From JBGSOV01 sp964558715 (GTDB taxonomy: Bacteria > Patescibacteriota > Gracilibacteria > CAIRYL01 > GCA-016699755): a stretch of DNA of 8,510 nt. Both the position numbers and the translations under genes were made by a program. The DNA lies in assembly GCA_964558715.1 (NCBI GenBank), contig CAZLFD010000049.1:1-8510 (forward strand). Reading direction: 5' to 3'. Positions within the stretch are counted from its first letter, which is position 1, and each line of letters opens with the position of its first letter. The notes under the pieces were generated by a model, which made no database searches, was not told the origin of the DNA, and saw nothing but the letters and a program-made list of their open reading frames with translations. This document shows, one piece after another, positions 1-5,924 of this stretch.

Positions 1-25
1 AAGAAAAATCCTCTTCAGTATTCCA

Positions 26-31
26 TATAAT
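26..31 (+). promoter_or_regulatory. possible -10 box upstream of the 98-862 gene
   Basis: A perfect TATAAT lies about 66 bases before the ATG at 98. No good -35 box is visible at the usual spacing, because the expected place falls at the A-rich window edge. Transcription from it would give a leader of about 60 bases. In AT-rich DNA a lone TATAAT is weak evidence. Confidence 0.25.
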
Positions 32-97
32 ATCTTTAGTTAGCAATCTCAAAAAGAAAATCTAAAAGCTAGCTCTGATATTCGTGAGGTTGGTCAA

Positions 98-862
98 ATG
101 CCCGATAGTCCAGAGAAGGTTGCCGCAACTCATCGGTTTTTGCGAGCAAACAGTGATTTAATGGAAGAAAACAAAGAACACTTTTCTACCACTTCGGTAA
201 GGTTTGTTTTTGATGCACCCGGCTCTGATAAAAATATAGAGGGCTTGGTTGAGGTCGATTCAGAAAAAGTAACTAGCCTAGTATTTGGCGAAGAGACACT
301 TACAGAAGCCGGTGAAAGTGAGGTCACCGAATTTGCAAAAAATGATACGGAGAGGTTTATCCGTTTTTTGCTAGCTCGTCAGCTTGCAGAGACTTGGTTA
401 AATGTAACGGATGAGCAGCAAAAACAATATTTGCCGAGCCCACAAGATTATGACGCAGTACTTGATTTAGCAGATTCTGATTTTTTGAGGAAAATAGTTG
501 TTGTGGCACGGCAATTCGCCGGGCATTTTTATAAGAACAGTTTTATTACGACAATTGATGAAGATGTGCAAACGACTGGCTCTATCGCCGTTGCCGTTGG
601 CTTGCGCCAAGTTGCCGAGCAGTTAAAGTTTGTCGGTGAGTTGATTGCCGAGCGTACTAATGATGACAAGTGGCTTGATCCTGAGTTTCTTACATCGAGC
701 AGAAAATCTCCTCTTCAATTAAATAAAGAAGGTTATCCGATATTTGTGGATGCCTGGCTCACCAATGACCCGAAGACTTTTGAAACGACTACTAATACTG
801 AACTTGCAGAATCTGCACTTCATGAATTAGATATATTAGGCGATGATTCCCAAGCTGCCTAA
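98..862 (+). CDS. hypothetical protein, acidic and probably soluble
   Basis: A 254-residue protein that I do not recognise. It is rich in Asp and Glu, has no signal peptide and no membrane segment, and appears mostly helical (for example around residues 80-130 and 150-190). The ATG at 98 has a plausible ribosome site, GAGGT at 86-90, seven bases upstream. The frame stays open upstream to a TAG at 41-43 but holds no ATG, GTG or TTG there, so 98 is the only normal start. Base composition differs from its neighbours: bases 121-180 are 40% G+C by hand count and 241-300 are 45%, against 62% for bases 4981-5040 in the CCA gene. That suggests a different origin or a poorly expressed accessory gene. 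Its stop is one base from the stop of the convergent nucleotidyltransferase gene. Function is unknown. Confidence 0.6.
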   Translation: MPDSPEKVAATHRFLRANSDLMEENKEHFSTTSVRFVFDAPGSDKNIEGLVEVDSEKVTSLVFGEETLTEAGESEVTEFAKNDTERFIRFLLARQLAETWLNVTDEQQKQYLPSPQDYDAVLDLADSDFLRKIVVVARQFAGHFYKNSFITTIDEDVQTTGSIAVAVGLRQVAEQLKFVGELIAERTNDDKWLDPEFLTSSRKSPLQLNKEGYPIFVDAWLTNDPKTFETTTNTELAESALHELDILGDDSQAA

Positions 863-863
863 C

Positions 864-1814
864 TCACTCCGCCGCAACGAAAGACTCCGCGCGCAGTGCG
901 ATGCCATTTAAATCGACCCCGCTCACCACGGCGTTTTTGGCGATTACCGAATTGCGCACGCTCGCATTGCGGATTACCGCTCCGCTTTCGATGATGGCAT
1001 TTTCGAGCACGGCATTGCTCACCTGTGTATTTTGGCCGAGGTAGACCGAGCCGGTAAAAGTATTCTGCCCTTTTTGCTTTGCACCATGATCGATGACTTT
1101 GCTGCCGATCACATATTCTTGTGCCTGCAAATAGGCGGTAAAACTACCGATGTCGAACCAGGCTTCGCGAAAGCGAAAGTACTCTGCGTGTTCGCCGTTG
1201 GCAAGAAAGTGTTCAAAAATGCCGCCAATGTCGTCGTTGTGTTTGCGTGAATATTCCCCGATATCACCCAGTAACCGCTGCGGGAAGAACATGCAACCGG
1301 TACAGACGAGCGTGCTTTGCGGCTCTTCCGGTTTTTCTTGAAAGGCTTGTATTGCACTTCCTTCTCCGGGAACCACCACGCCAAAGCGTTTTGCATCCTC
1401 CGTGCTTCCAATGTCGCAGGCAGCGAGTAATGGGGTATTGCTGCATTGCTTTAGGAATGAATCGATATAAAAAAAGAAGAGATTGTCTCCCGCGAGTACG
1501 AGTACATCTTCATTTATCCCAAACCGTTCGATAACCAACGCCACGGCAGCGAGCGCGCCTTTCTTTTGCGCTTCGCCGGCGCTATCTTCAATAAACACTT
1601 CGATTTGGCGATGCGTAAAATCGTCTTGCCAGGCGGCAAAATCTTTCCCAAAAACCGCATTTGTCGAAACGATGATCGGCAGGTCTTTCGGCAGCATTTC
1701 GACCAAATACGAAATGATCGGCTTGCCTGCTATCTGTAGAAGCGGCTTGGCGGTATGCTCCGTTAACGGCCAGAGGCGCGTAGCAAAACCGCCGGCGAGA
1801 ATGATCACTTTCAT
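864..1814 (-). CDS. sugar-phosphate nucleotidyltransferase with C-terminal beta-helix
   Basis: A 316-residue enzyme of the NTP_transferase family (RmlA/GlmU/GDP-mannose pyrophosphorylase type). Such enzymes join an NTP and a sugar 1-phosphate into an NDP-sugar plus pyrophosphate in the cytosol. The N-terminus MKVIILAGGFATRLWPLT is the nucleotide-binding loop, with Ala11 where many relatives have Gly. AKPLL follows at 22-26. AGDN places a metal-binding Asp at 110, the EKP at 160-162 gives the sugar-phosphate Lys161, and WFDIGS gives the second metal Asp at 221. From about residue 250 to the end, hydrophobic hexapeptide-like repeats (VYLGQNTQV, AVLENAIIES, AVIRNASV, SVIAKNAVV) indicate a left-handed beta-helix. 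The ATG at 1814 is preferred over an upstream in-frame TTG (1880) because the family motif starts there and because it overlaps the previous stop as ATGA, which suggests translational coupling. The substrate cannot be told from sequence alone; glucose-1-P or mannose-1-P are candidates. Confidence 0.9.
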   Translation of the reverse strand: MKVIILAGGFATRLWPLTEHTAKPLLQIAGKPIISYLVEMLPKDLPIIVSTNAVFGKDFAAWQDDFTHRQIEVFIEDSAGEAQKKGALAAVALVIERFGINEDVLVLAGDNLFFFYIDSFLKQCSNTPLLAACDIGSTEDAKRFGVVVPGEGSAIQAFQEKPEEPQSTLVCTGCMFFPQRLLGDIGEYSRKHNDDIGGIFEHFLANGEHAEYFRFREAWFDIGSFTAYLQAQEYVIGSKVIDHGAKQKGQNTFTGSVYLGQNTQVSNAVLENAIIESGAVIRNASVRNSVIAKNAVVSGVDLNGIALRAESFVAAE

Positions 1815-3061
1815 TTTTTGCCAAACATTAGCGCGACCATGCTTTGCACCAAAATCAGCACATCTTTGCCAAACGACCAACCAAAGATGTAGCGGGTATC
1901 CAGTTCGATTTCTTTTGCCAGATCATCTTTTGCTCCGCAGATTCGCTCTAACTGCCACGGTCCAAAAATCCCTGGTTTTACCACCAGTCTGCGGCGTTCG
2001 TGCAGCTTTAGTTCTTCGCGTTCTTCGCGGCTGCGCGGGCGCGGGCCCACCAGCGACATTTCGCCATAAAAGACATTCAAAAATTCCGGAAAGAATTTCA
2101 GCCAGCCTTTGGCGGTCTTGAACTCATACTTCCAAAACACACCATCATCCGGGCCGGTCGCCATCAGTTGCGTCCGCAGTTTTCTGCTCGCAAGTAGCGG
2201 GGAGCCGATAATCAAAACCAGTGTGGCAATAATCACATCCAAACTCCGCTTCCACATTTGCCCCCAACCAAAAAGCGGCGAAATGCGATGGCGCAAAAAC
2301 GCCATGCCCGCGACTTCTTCACTCATTAAATTTTTGCGAAAGGCACCAAGTACTTCGGGCGCGAGCAAAAACTCCAAATATTTTCCCTCCGCAAAGGTCA
2401 GCAGATTAATGGTCTGCTCGCCGGCTTCGGTCTGGATGATTGCCTCGATCTGTTCTTGCTCGACCGTTTGCTCGAGCGCATCTAATTTGCCGAGCACTGC
2501 TACTCCCATTATTTCTTTTGTGCCACCTCCAAAGGGTGCGAGTATCGCTACTGGTTGAAACCGCGAACCGGATTCCTTTAGTTTACTGATGATCTCCGCC
2601 GCCGCACGCCCGTTGCCGATCACCAAAGTGCGCAGGGCGCTTTTCCCCTGGCGATGCCGCTTAATGGCAATCATCCTTAAGGCGGCATGAAAAGCAAAGA
2701 GAAATAATGCCGCAAGAAGCCAAATGTAGAACGGGATCAAACGCGAAAAGAAGATTTCGCGCTTAAAGAAAAAGATGAGTGGAAAGAGCAGCGCTCCGAT
2801 CAATGCGACATTAATACAGATGCGCAGAATCTCGGCGTATGATTTTTCGCGCAGGCTGTACATGCCGAACCAAGCAAGCAGTACGAGAAAAATCGGCACA
2901 AAATAGAGTGCGAGTTGAAAATAGGGAGTAAAGGGAAAATCGCTGCTGACAAACTGCCCGATGCGCAAATAGTATGCGGCGAGAAAAGCAGCAATCACCA
3001 AAACGGCATCGACGGCGATTTCTAAAAGCCGATGGATGATGAGGGTTTTGGCATTTTTCAT
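1811..3061 (-). CDS. polyprenyl-phosphate sugar-phosphotransferase-like membrane protein, catalytic dyad missing
   Basis: A 416-residue protein built like the large WbaP/WcaJ-type phosphoglycosyl transferases, which move a sugar phosphate from an NDP-sugar to undecaprenyl phosphate in the inner membrane. Four membrane helices lie at about 8-32, 47-69, 79-99 and 107-130. A Rossmann-like domain follows at about 142-240 (ALRTLVIGNGRAA). The C-terminal transferase domain starts WKRSLDVII with the re-entrant helix at 274-293, then has NVFYGEMSLVGPRP at 329-342, VKPGIFGPWQ at 361-370 and a terminal helix. Two things are odd. The stretch between the re-entrant helix and NVFYGEMS is about 30 residues shorter than usual, so no full KFRSM loop is seen. 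The usual SLDELPQL reads WLKFFPEF at 320-327, which puts Lys322-Phe323 where the catalytic Asp-Glu belongs. The start is the ATG at 3061, because the 31 upstream codons from a TTG run through a G/C-run palindrome. It overlaps the next gene by four bases. Fold assignment is firm; catalysis is doubtful. Confidence 0.88.
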   Translation of the reverse strand: MKNAKTLIIHRLLEIAVDAVLVIAAFLAAYYLRIGQFVSSDFPFTPYFQLALYFVPIFLVLLAWFGMYSLREKSYAEILRICINVALIGALLFPLIFFFKREIFFSRLIPFYIWLLAALFLFAFHAALRMIAIKRHRQGKSALRTLVIGNGRAAAEIISKLKESGSRFQPVAILAPFGGGTKEIMGVAVLGKLDALEQTVEQEQIEAIIQTEAGEQTINLLTFAEGKYLEFLLAPEVLGAFRKNLMSEEVAGMAFLRHRISPLFGWGQMWKRSLDVIIATLVLIIGSPLLASRKLRTQLMATGPDDGVFWKYEFKTAKGWLKFFPEFLNVFYGEMSLVGPRPRSREEREELKLHERRRLVVKPGIFGPWQLERICGAKDDLAKEIELDTRYIFGWSFGKDVLILVQSMVALMFGKK

Positions 3062-3102
3062 CTTCGCAATTGTGCCTGTTTCTCTGTCTTGCTGACAAGC
3101 TG

Positions 3103-3113
3103 CTTCAGCGGCT
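3103..3113 (+). repeat. 11-base direct repeat, copy 1
   Basis: CTTCAGCGGCT, repeated exactly at 3256-3266. The two copies flank the segment with the G/C-run palindrome, 142 bases apart. Confidence 0.4.
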
Positions 3114-3122
3114 GATGCGATT

Positions 3123-3148
3123 CCCCCTCCCTGAGCTAGGAGAGGGGG
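3123..3148. repeat. imperfect G/C-run palindrome
   Basis: The C-rich arm 3123-3132 pairs with 3138-3148. Three base pairs close a GAGCT loop, then A3141 is bulged and seven more pairs follow. The unit resembles those at 5831-5851 and 5893-5917. An A-run follows on the plus strand, so it is not an intrinsic terminator. Length variation in the G8 and A8 runs beside it is possible. Confidence 0.5.
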
Positions 3149-3255
3149 GGGCAAAAAAAATTAAAATCGATATGCAAGGATTACAAATCAACCTCCTCCA
3201 ACTCCCGCTATCCTAGTGGGAAAAAGCTCTGTGCCGTAAACCGTGCTCAAAACTC

Positions 3256-3266
3256 CTTCAGCGGCT
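3256..3266 (+). repeat. 11-base direct repeat, copy 2
   Basis: CTTCAGCGGCT, the second exact copy of 3103-3113. It lies inside a weak stem ACTCC (3252-3256)/GGAGT (3274-3278). Confidence 0.4.
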
Positions 3267-3360
3267 AAACGGCGGAGTGAAAACTGGCCAGCGAAATTCT
3301 GATGGCGGTGATGTTTACCGTTGGCGCCGCGTGCGCGCTCTTTCCATTAATACGCGTGCG

Positions 3361-3636
3361 TCAGGCAGTTTCTTTCATTTCTTTTTCTTCCGCTTCCTCT
3401 GGCTTCATATCTTTTGTCTCTTTGGCGATCTCATTCAAATCATGCACGATCTCTTGCACTTCTTCTTCGGTAAAGCCGTGTGCCAGTGCACCTTCTTCTA
3501 TCGTCTCGATTGCACCGATGTGGCAGGTCGAGCAGCCTAAGCCCCATTCAGTGAGTACTTCTACTGTCATCGGGTACAGATCCACGATCTCTTGCACGGT
3601 CATGTCGCCGGTGACAAACACCTTCTCTTTCGCCAT
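3361..3636 (-). CDS. DUF1858 domain protein (hybrid-cluster-associated redox disulfide type)
   Basis: A 91-residue cytosolic protein. Residues 5-60 match the DUF1858 pattern: a start like ITGDMTVQEIVDLYP, then GLGCSTCHIGAIETIEEGA with a Cys35-x-x-Cys38 pair, then an Ala-His-Gly and a helix. The domain is known as a companion of hybrid cluster (prismane) proteins and of other iron-sulfur or thiol redox proteins. Its exact reaction is not settled; the CxxC suggests a redox disulfide or metal/cluster site. The last 20 or so residues are a charged Glu/Lys tail (from about residue 70). No hybrid cluster gene or other redox gene lies in this window, so the partner is elsewhere. It is divergent from ribonuclease HII with 46 bases between the starts. 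No good Shine-Dalgarno sequence is seen before the ATG. Confidence 0.9.
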   Translation of the reverse strand: MAKEKVFVTGDMTVQEIVDLYPMTVEVLTEWGLGCSTCHIGAIETIEEGALAHGFTEEEVQEIVHDLNEIAKETKDMKPEEAEEKEMKETA

Positions 3637-3659
3637 TCTGAGAAAAAACTGGTAGAACG

Positions 3660-3688
3660 ATTATCAGACTTTGCCGAAAAAAATGCAA
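3660..3688 (-). promoter_or_regulatory. possible promoter of the DUF1858 gene
   Basis: On the minus strand, TTGCAT (3688-3683) and GATAAT (3665-3660) are separated by 17 bases. The -10 matches consensus at five of six bases, the -35 at three. Transcription would start near 3653 and leave a leader of about 16 bases. The -35 overlaps the RNase HII start codon. Confidence 0.35.
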
Positions 3689-4267
3689 ACCACGCTCATC
3701 GCCGGAGTAGATGAAGCTGGGCGCGGCTGCCTGGCAGGGCCGGTGGTAGCGGGTGCAGTAATGCTGCCAAAGCGTTTTCCGAGTAAAATGCTGAAAGATT
3801 CAAAAACGCTTAGCGCGAAGCAGCGAGAAGAGTCATACGCTTGGATCATCGCTCACTGTGATTTTGGTGTCGGCGAAGCGAGCCATGCCGAAATCGACGA
3901 ACTCGGCATCAAAGCGGCGACAAACCTGGCGATGCAGCGGGCGGTCACGCAATTATCCGTTCTGCCCGATTCACTCCGAGTCGATGGGCGCGATAATTTC
4001 CGTTTCGATATTCCCAATGAGCAGTTTGTTCACGGTGATTCGTTATATCCTGAAATATCTGCGGCGGGTATTCTCGCCAAAGTCACACGCGACCGCTTGA
4101 TGCATGAACATGCCAAACAGTTCCCTGATTTTGGTTTTGAGCGGCACAAAGGCTATGGCGTAAAAATGCACTTGGAATTGATCGCGCAGCGCAAATATTG
4201 CGCTATTCACAGAGTTACATTCGACCCTTTGCGCACGGTGCTGACACAAAGGCAGCTGCTCGCCTAG
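3683..4267 (+). CDS. rnhB: ribonuclease HII
   Basis: A 194-residue enzyme that cuts the RNA strand of RNA-DNA hybrids and removes single ribonucleotides left in DNA; cytosolic and metal-dependent. The motif GVDEAGRGCLAGPVVAGAV gives Asp10 and Glu11. VDG gives Asp101, and GDS...ISAAGILAKVTRDR gives Asp119, so the four acidic residues of the family are present. HKGYGVKMHLE near residue 155 and HRVTFDPLR near the end are also typical. Length is normal for the family. One small departure is Gly in AAGILAKV where most relatives have Ser (AASILAKV). The ATG at 3683 is preferred; an in-frame TTG at 3671 would add four residues. Neither has a clear Shine-Dalgarno sequence. It reads away from the DUF1858 gene and is followed by a 205-base gap. 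Confidence 0.95.
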   Translation: MQTTLIAGVDEAGRGCLAGPVVAGAVMLPKRFPSKMLKDSKTLSAKQREESYAWIIAHCDFGVGEASHAEIDELGIKAATNLAMQRAVTQLSVLPDSLRVDGRDNFRFDIPNEQFVHGDSLYPEISAAGILAKVTRDRLMHEHAKQFPDFGFERHKGYGVKMHLELIAQRKYCAIHRVTFDPLRTVLTQRQLLA

Positions 4268-4331
4268 TGCGTCATACCTGTTGTAGGCGTTGTTCTGGAG
4301 GAGAAACAGGAGTCACACAAGATGGGGGTGC

Positions 4332-4389
4332 GTAGTGGCGACCCATGTGGCCGCCCAAGGTTTACGGGCATTCACAAACTGTGCCCTAC
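4332..4389. repeat. decayed branched palindromic repeat (GTAG...CTAC)
   Basis: An outer GTAG (4332-4335)/CTAC (4386-4389) encloses two hairpins. The first is GGCGACC (4337-4343)/GGCCGCC (4349-4355) with loop CATGT and one mismatch. The second is GGGCA (4366-4370)/TGCCC (4382-4386). This branched layout resembles, from memory, a dispersed repeat beginning GTAGGGGCGACC and ending GCCCCTAC in many environmental bacteria. The outer stem here has diverged. It lies in the gap between rnhB and the CCA gene and has no coding role. Confidence 0.5.
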
Positions 4390-4424
4390 ATACCCTTCGC
4401 GCAGAGTGAGGCAGATATGGACTT

Positions 4425-4453
4425 TTGCTGATCTTTCCCCTCGACTGTATACT
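4425..4453 (+). promoter_or_regulatory. likely promoter of the CCA-adding enzyme gene
   Basis: TTGCTG (4425-4430) and TATACT (4448-4453) with a 17-base spacer. The -10 matches consensus at five of six bases, the -35 at three. Transcription would begin near 4460, only about 13 bases before the ATG at 4473, with no Shine-Dalgarno sequence. This argues against an upstream TTG (4425) as start, because that codon is part of the -35 box. Confidence 0.45.
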
Positions 4454-4472
4454 TTTATCGTCTCTTCGCCAC

Positions 4473-5780
4473 ATGGAAAACACTGCCATCGCCATTTGCC
4501 AAAAACTCCAAAATGCCGGATACGAGGCGCTGTTCGCAGGTGGTGCTGTGCGTGATAGATTACTCGGTCAAATCTGCGGCGATATCGACATTGCCACCAA
4601 TGCGAAGCCTGACGAGATCGAGGCATTGTTCGAAAAAAGTTTTGCCATCGGCAAGCACTTTGGCGTAATCCTTATTGAAGAAAATGGGCATCATTTTGAA
4701 GTCGCCACGTTTCGCAGCGATGGCGGATATAGCGACGGGCGCCGCCCCGACGCGGTATTTTTTACCGATAAAAAAGAAGATGCCCTGCGGCGCGATTTCA
4801 CCTGTAATGCCCTCTTTTGGGACCCCATCGCCGAAACACTCTACGATTTTGTCGGCGGTGAGCAAGATATCACCGACCGCATCCTCCGTTTTGTCGGCGA
4901 GCCAGATGCGCGCATCAATGAAGATTTTCTCCGCATCCTGCGCGCCGTCCGCTTCAAAAACTCTCTTGGTTTTACCTATGGCCCGAAACTCGAAAATGCG
5001 ATCCAGCAGCATGCCAGTCTGGTCGGACAAGTCGCCGCCGAGCGAGTAAAAGTCGAGCTCGATAAAATGCTCTTGCACCTCAGCCGGATCAACGCGATTG
5101 AAGACATGGAACGGCTTGGCATTCTTACAATCCTGCTCCCTGAGGTTGCGGAGCTGCGCGCCACACCCGATGCGCATCGCGACCGCGATGTGCTGCAGCA
5201 CACGCTTGAATGCATGCAGCATTTGCCGCCCGAGAGTAGCATCATCCTTGTCTGGGCACTGCTACTGCACGATACCGGGAAGGCAATTACCCTTAGTCGC
5301 AAGGGTGATCGCAATCATTTTCCTCGCCATGAGGTCGCGTCTGAAGAACTCGCCAAGCAAATCGGCAAACGGCTCAAATTCTCCCGCTTCGATACCGATA
5401 AGATCGCTTGGCTCTGTAAACATCATATCCCCATTTACCAGGTTCCTAAAATGACACGGGCGCATCGGTTGCATTTTTTCGACCATCCTTTTTTTGAAGA
5501 CCTGCTCCGCCTTTGCCGCTGCGATGCCTTGGCGGACGATGGTGACGACTCCCCGATTACTGCAATCGAGGCCGAATATCACGAAGCACGCGAACAGCGC
5601 TTGTTGCCACAGTTTCATCTGCAACTGCTTGATGGCGCAGAAATCATGCAACTCACCGGCTTGCCGCAAGGTGAGCAAATCGGCGTGCTGAAGCATCAGT
5701 TGCGCGAAGCACAAATATCTGGAGATATATCTACAAAAGAAATGGCAGAGAAGTGGATACGAGCGCAGACCTCTCTATGA
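4473..5780 (+). CDS. cca: CCA-adding enzyme / tRNA nucleotidyltransferase with HD domain
   Basis: A 435-residue class II tRNA nucleotidyltransferase, which adds or repairs the 3' CCA of tRNAs using CTP and ATP, without a nucleic acid template. The head domain has FAGGAVRDRLLG at 21-32, GDIDIAT with metal-binding Asp37 and Asp39, RRDFTCNALFWD at 106-117 (the RRDFT..NA motif) and DFLRILRAVRF at 151-161. ERVKVELDKML at 190-200 belongs to the tRNA-binding neck. An HD domain follows: His243 in LQHTLE, HDTGK at 266-270 and HFPRHE at 282-287, then KHH at 316-318; such domains in this family carry phosphohydrolase activity. Length fits the HD-containing bacterial form. ATG 4473 is chosen because the conserved domain begins a few residues later and the promoter lies just upstream. 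It converges on the DUF5671 gene, with an inverted pair of palindromes between them. An assignment as poly(A) polymerase is less likely given the HD domain. Confidence 0.93.
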   Translation: MENTAIAICQKLQNAGYEALFAGGAVRDRLLGQICGDIDIATNAKPDEIEALFEKSFAIGKHFGVILIEENGHHFEVATFRSDGGYSDGRRPDAVFFTDKKEDALRRDFTCNALFWDPIAETLYDFVGGEQDITDRILRFVGEPDARINEDFLRILRAVRFKNSLGFTYGPKLENAIQQHASLVGQVAAERVKVELDKMLLHLSRINAIEDMERLGILTILLPEVAELRATPDAHRDRDVLQHTLECMQHLPPESSIILVWALLLHDTGKAITLSRKGDRNHFPRHEVASEELAKQIGKRLKFSRFDTDKIAWLCKHHIPIYQVPKMTRAHRLHFFDHPFFEDLLRLCRCDALADDGDDSPITAIEAEYHEAREQRLLPQFHLQLLDGAEIMQLTGLPQGEQIGVLKHQLREAQISGDISTKEMAEKWIRAQTSL

Positions 5781-5830
5781 ATGACAGATTTCAAATGAAA
5801 AATTCCCAAGTTTATCCTGGTGGCAGCTAT

Positions 5831-5917
5831 TCCACCCTTTAAGAGGGGAGGCTAAAAGGGGAGATATTGTGACTCATTTTTACCCCTTTCAACCCCCCCC
5901 CTTCTCTTGGGGGAGAG
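5831..5917. repeat. inverted pair of G/C-run palindromes between convergent genes
   Basis: Two related units face each other. The left one (5832-5851) has the form CC-n-CCCTT..AAGAGGGG-n-GG. The right one (5893-5917) is nine Cs, TTCTCTT and five Gs, and its reverse complement aligns with the left. Between them AAAGGGG (5855-5861) pairs with CCCCTTT (5883-5889) around a 21-base loop, so the whole block can fold as one long hairpin or as separate ones. On the minus strand the central stem ends in CCCCTTTTAG, so it may also terminate the DUF5671 transcript. It may be two insertions of one repeat family. Confidence 0.55.
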
Positions 5918-5924
5918 TATTTTT
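5893..5924 (+). terminator. probable intrinsic terminator of the CCA gene
   Basis: A CCCCC (5897-5901)/GGGGG (5909-5913) stem with a seven-base loop TTCTCTT, followed after AGAGTA by TTTTT (5920-5924). The spacing between stem and T-run is longer than ideal. Its end abuts the stop codon of the convergent gene. Confidence 0.4.

Larger units (their letters stand above)
3062..3360. other. gene-free gap with palindrome and short direct repeat
   Basis: About 300 bases between two minus-strand genes. It holds an imperfect G/C-run palindrome (3123-3148) next to an eight-G run (3144-3151) and an eight-A run (3153-3160), an exact 11-base direct repeat CTTCAGCGGCT at 3103-3113 and 3256-3266, and a small stem at 3206-3222 (CCCGCT/AGTGGG). 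A strong but orphan Shine-Dalgarno-like GGAGGAGG (3199-3192, minus strand) has no usable reading frame after it. The minus strand is open for about 52 codons from roughly 3345 to 3189, without an early start codon. I see no clear terminator: in neither orientation do Ts follow a hairpin. Confidence 0.5.

Noticed and set aside
1..65. Possible tail of an upstream gene (frame ending in TAA at 63-65, or another ending in TAG at 41-43)
   Set aside because: Fewer than 25 codons are visible, both are low-complexity, and nothing tells which frame, if any, is coding.
1483..2121. Long open frame on the plus strand opposite the two glycan genes
   Set aside because: It lies antisense to two well-supported genes, has no recognisable family and has Ser/Pro/Arg-rich low-quality composition.
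3062..3154. N-terminal extension of the transferase-like protein from a TTG at 3154
   Set aside because: The extension is encoded by the G/C-run palindrome and Ala/Gln-rich filler, and a TAA lies just upstream; ATG 3061 leads straight into the first membrane helix.
4277..4310. CCTGTT/AACAGG inverted repeat after rnhB as a terminator
   Set aside because: The loop is 22 bases and no T-run follows, so it does not have the form of an intrinsic terminator.
4268..4400. tRNA or structured RNA gene in the rnhB-cca gap
   Set aside because: The stems do not fit a tRNA cloverleaf (no T-loop GTTCRA or acceptor pairing); the palindromic repeat explains the structure.
4560..5222. Long open frame on the minus strand inside cca
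   Set aside because: The plus-strand cca motifs are continuous through it; the antisense frame is a codon-bias shadow.
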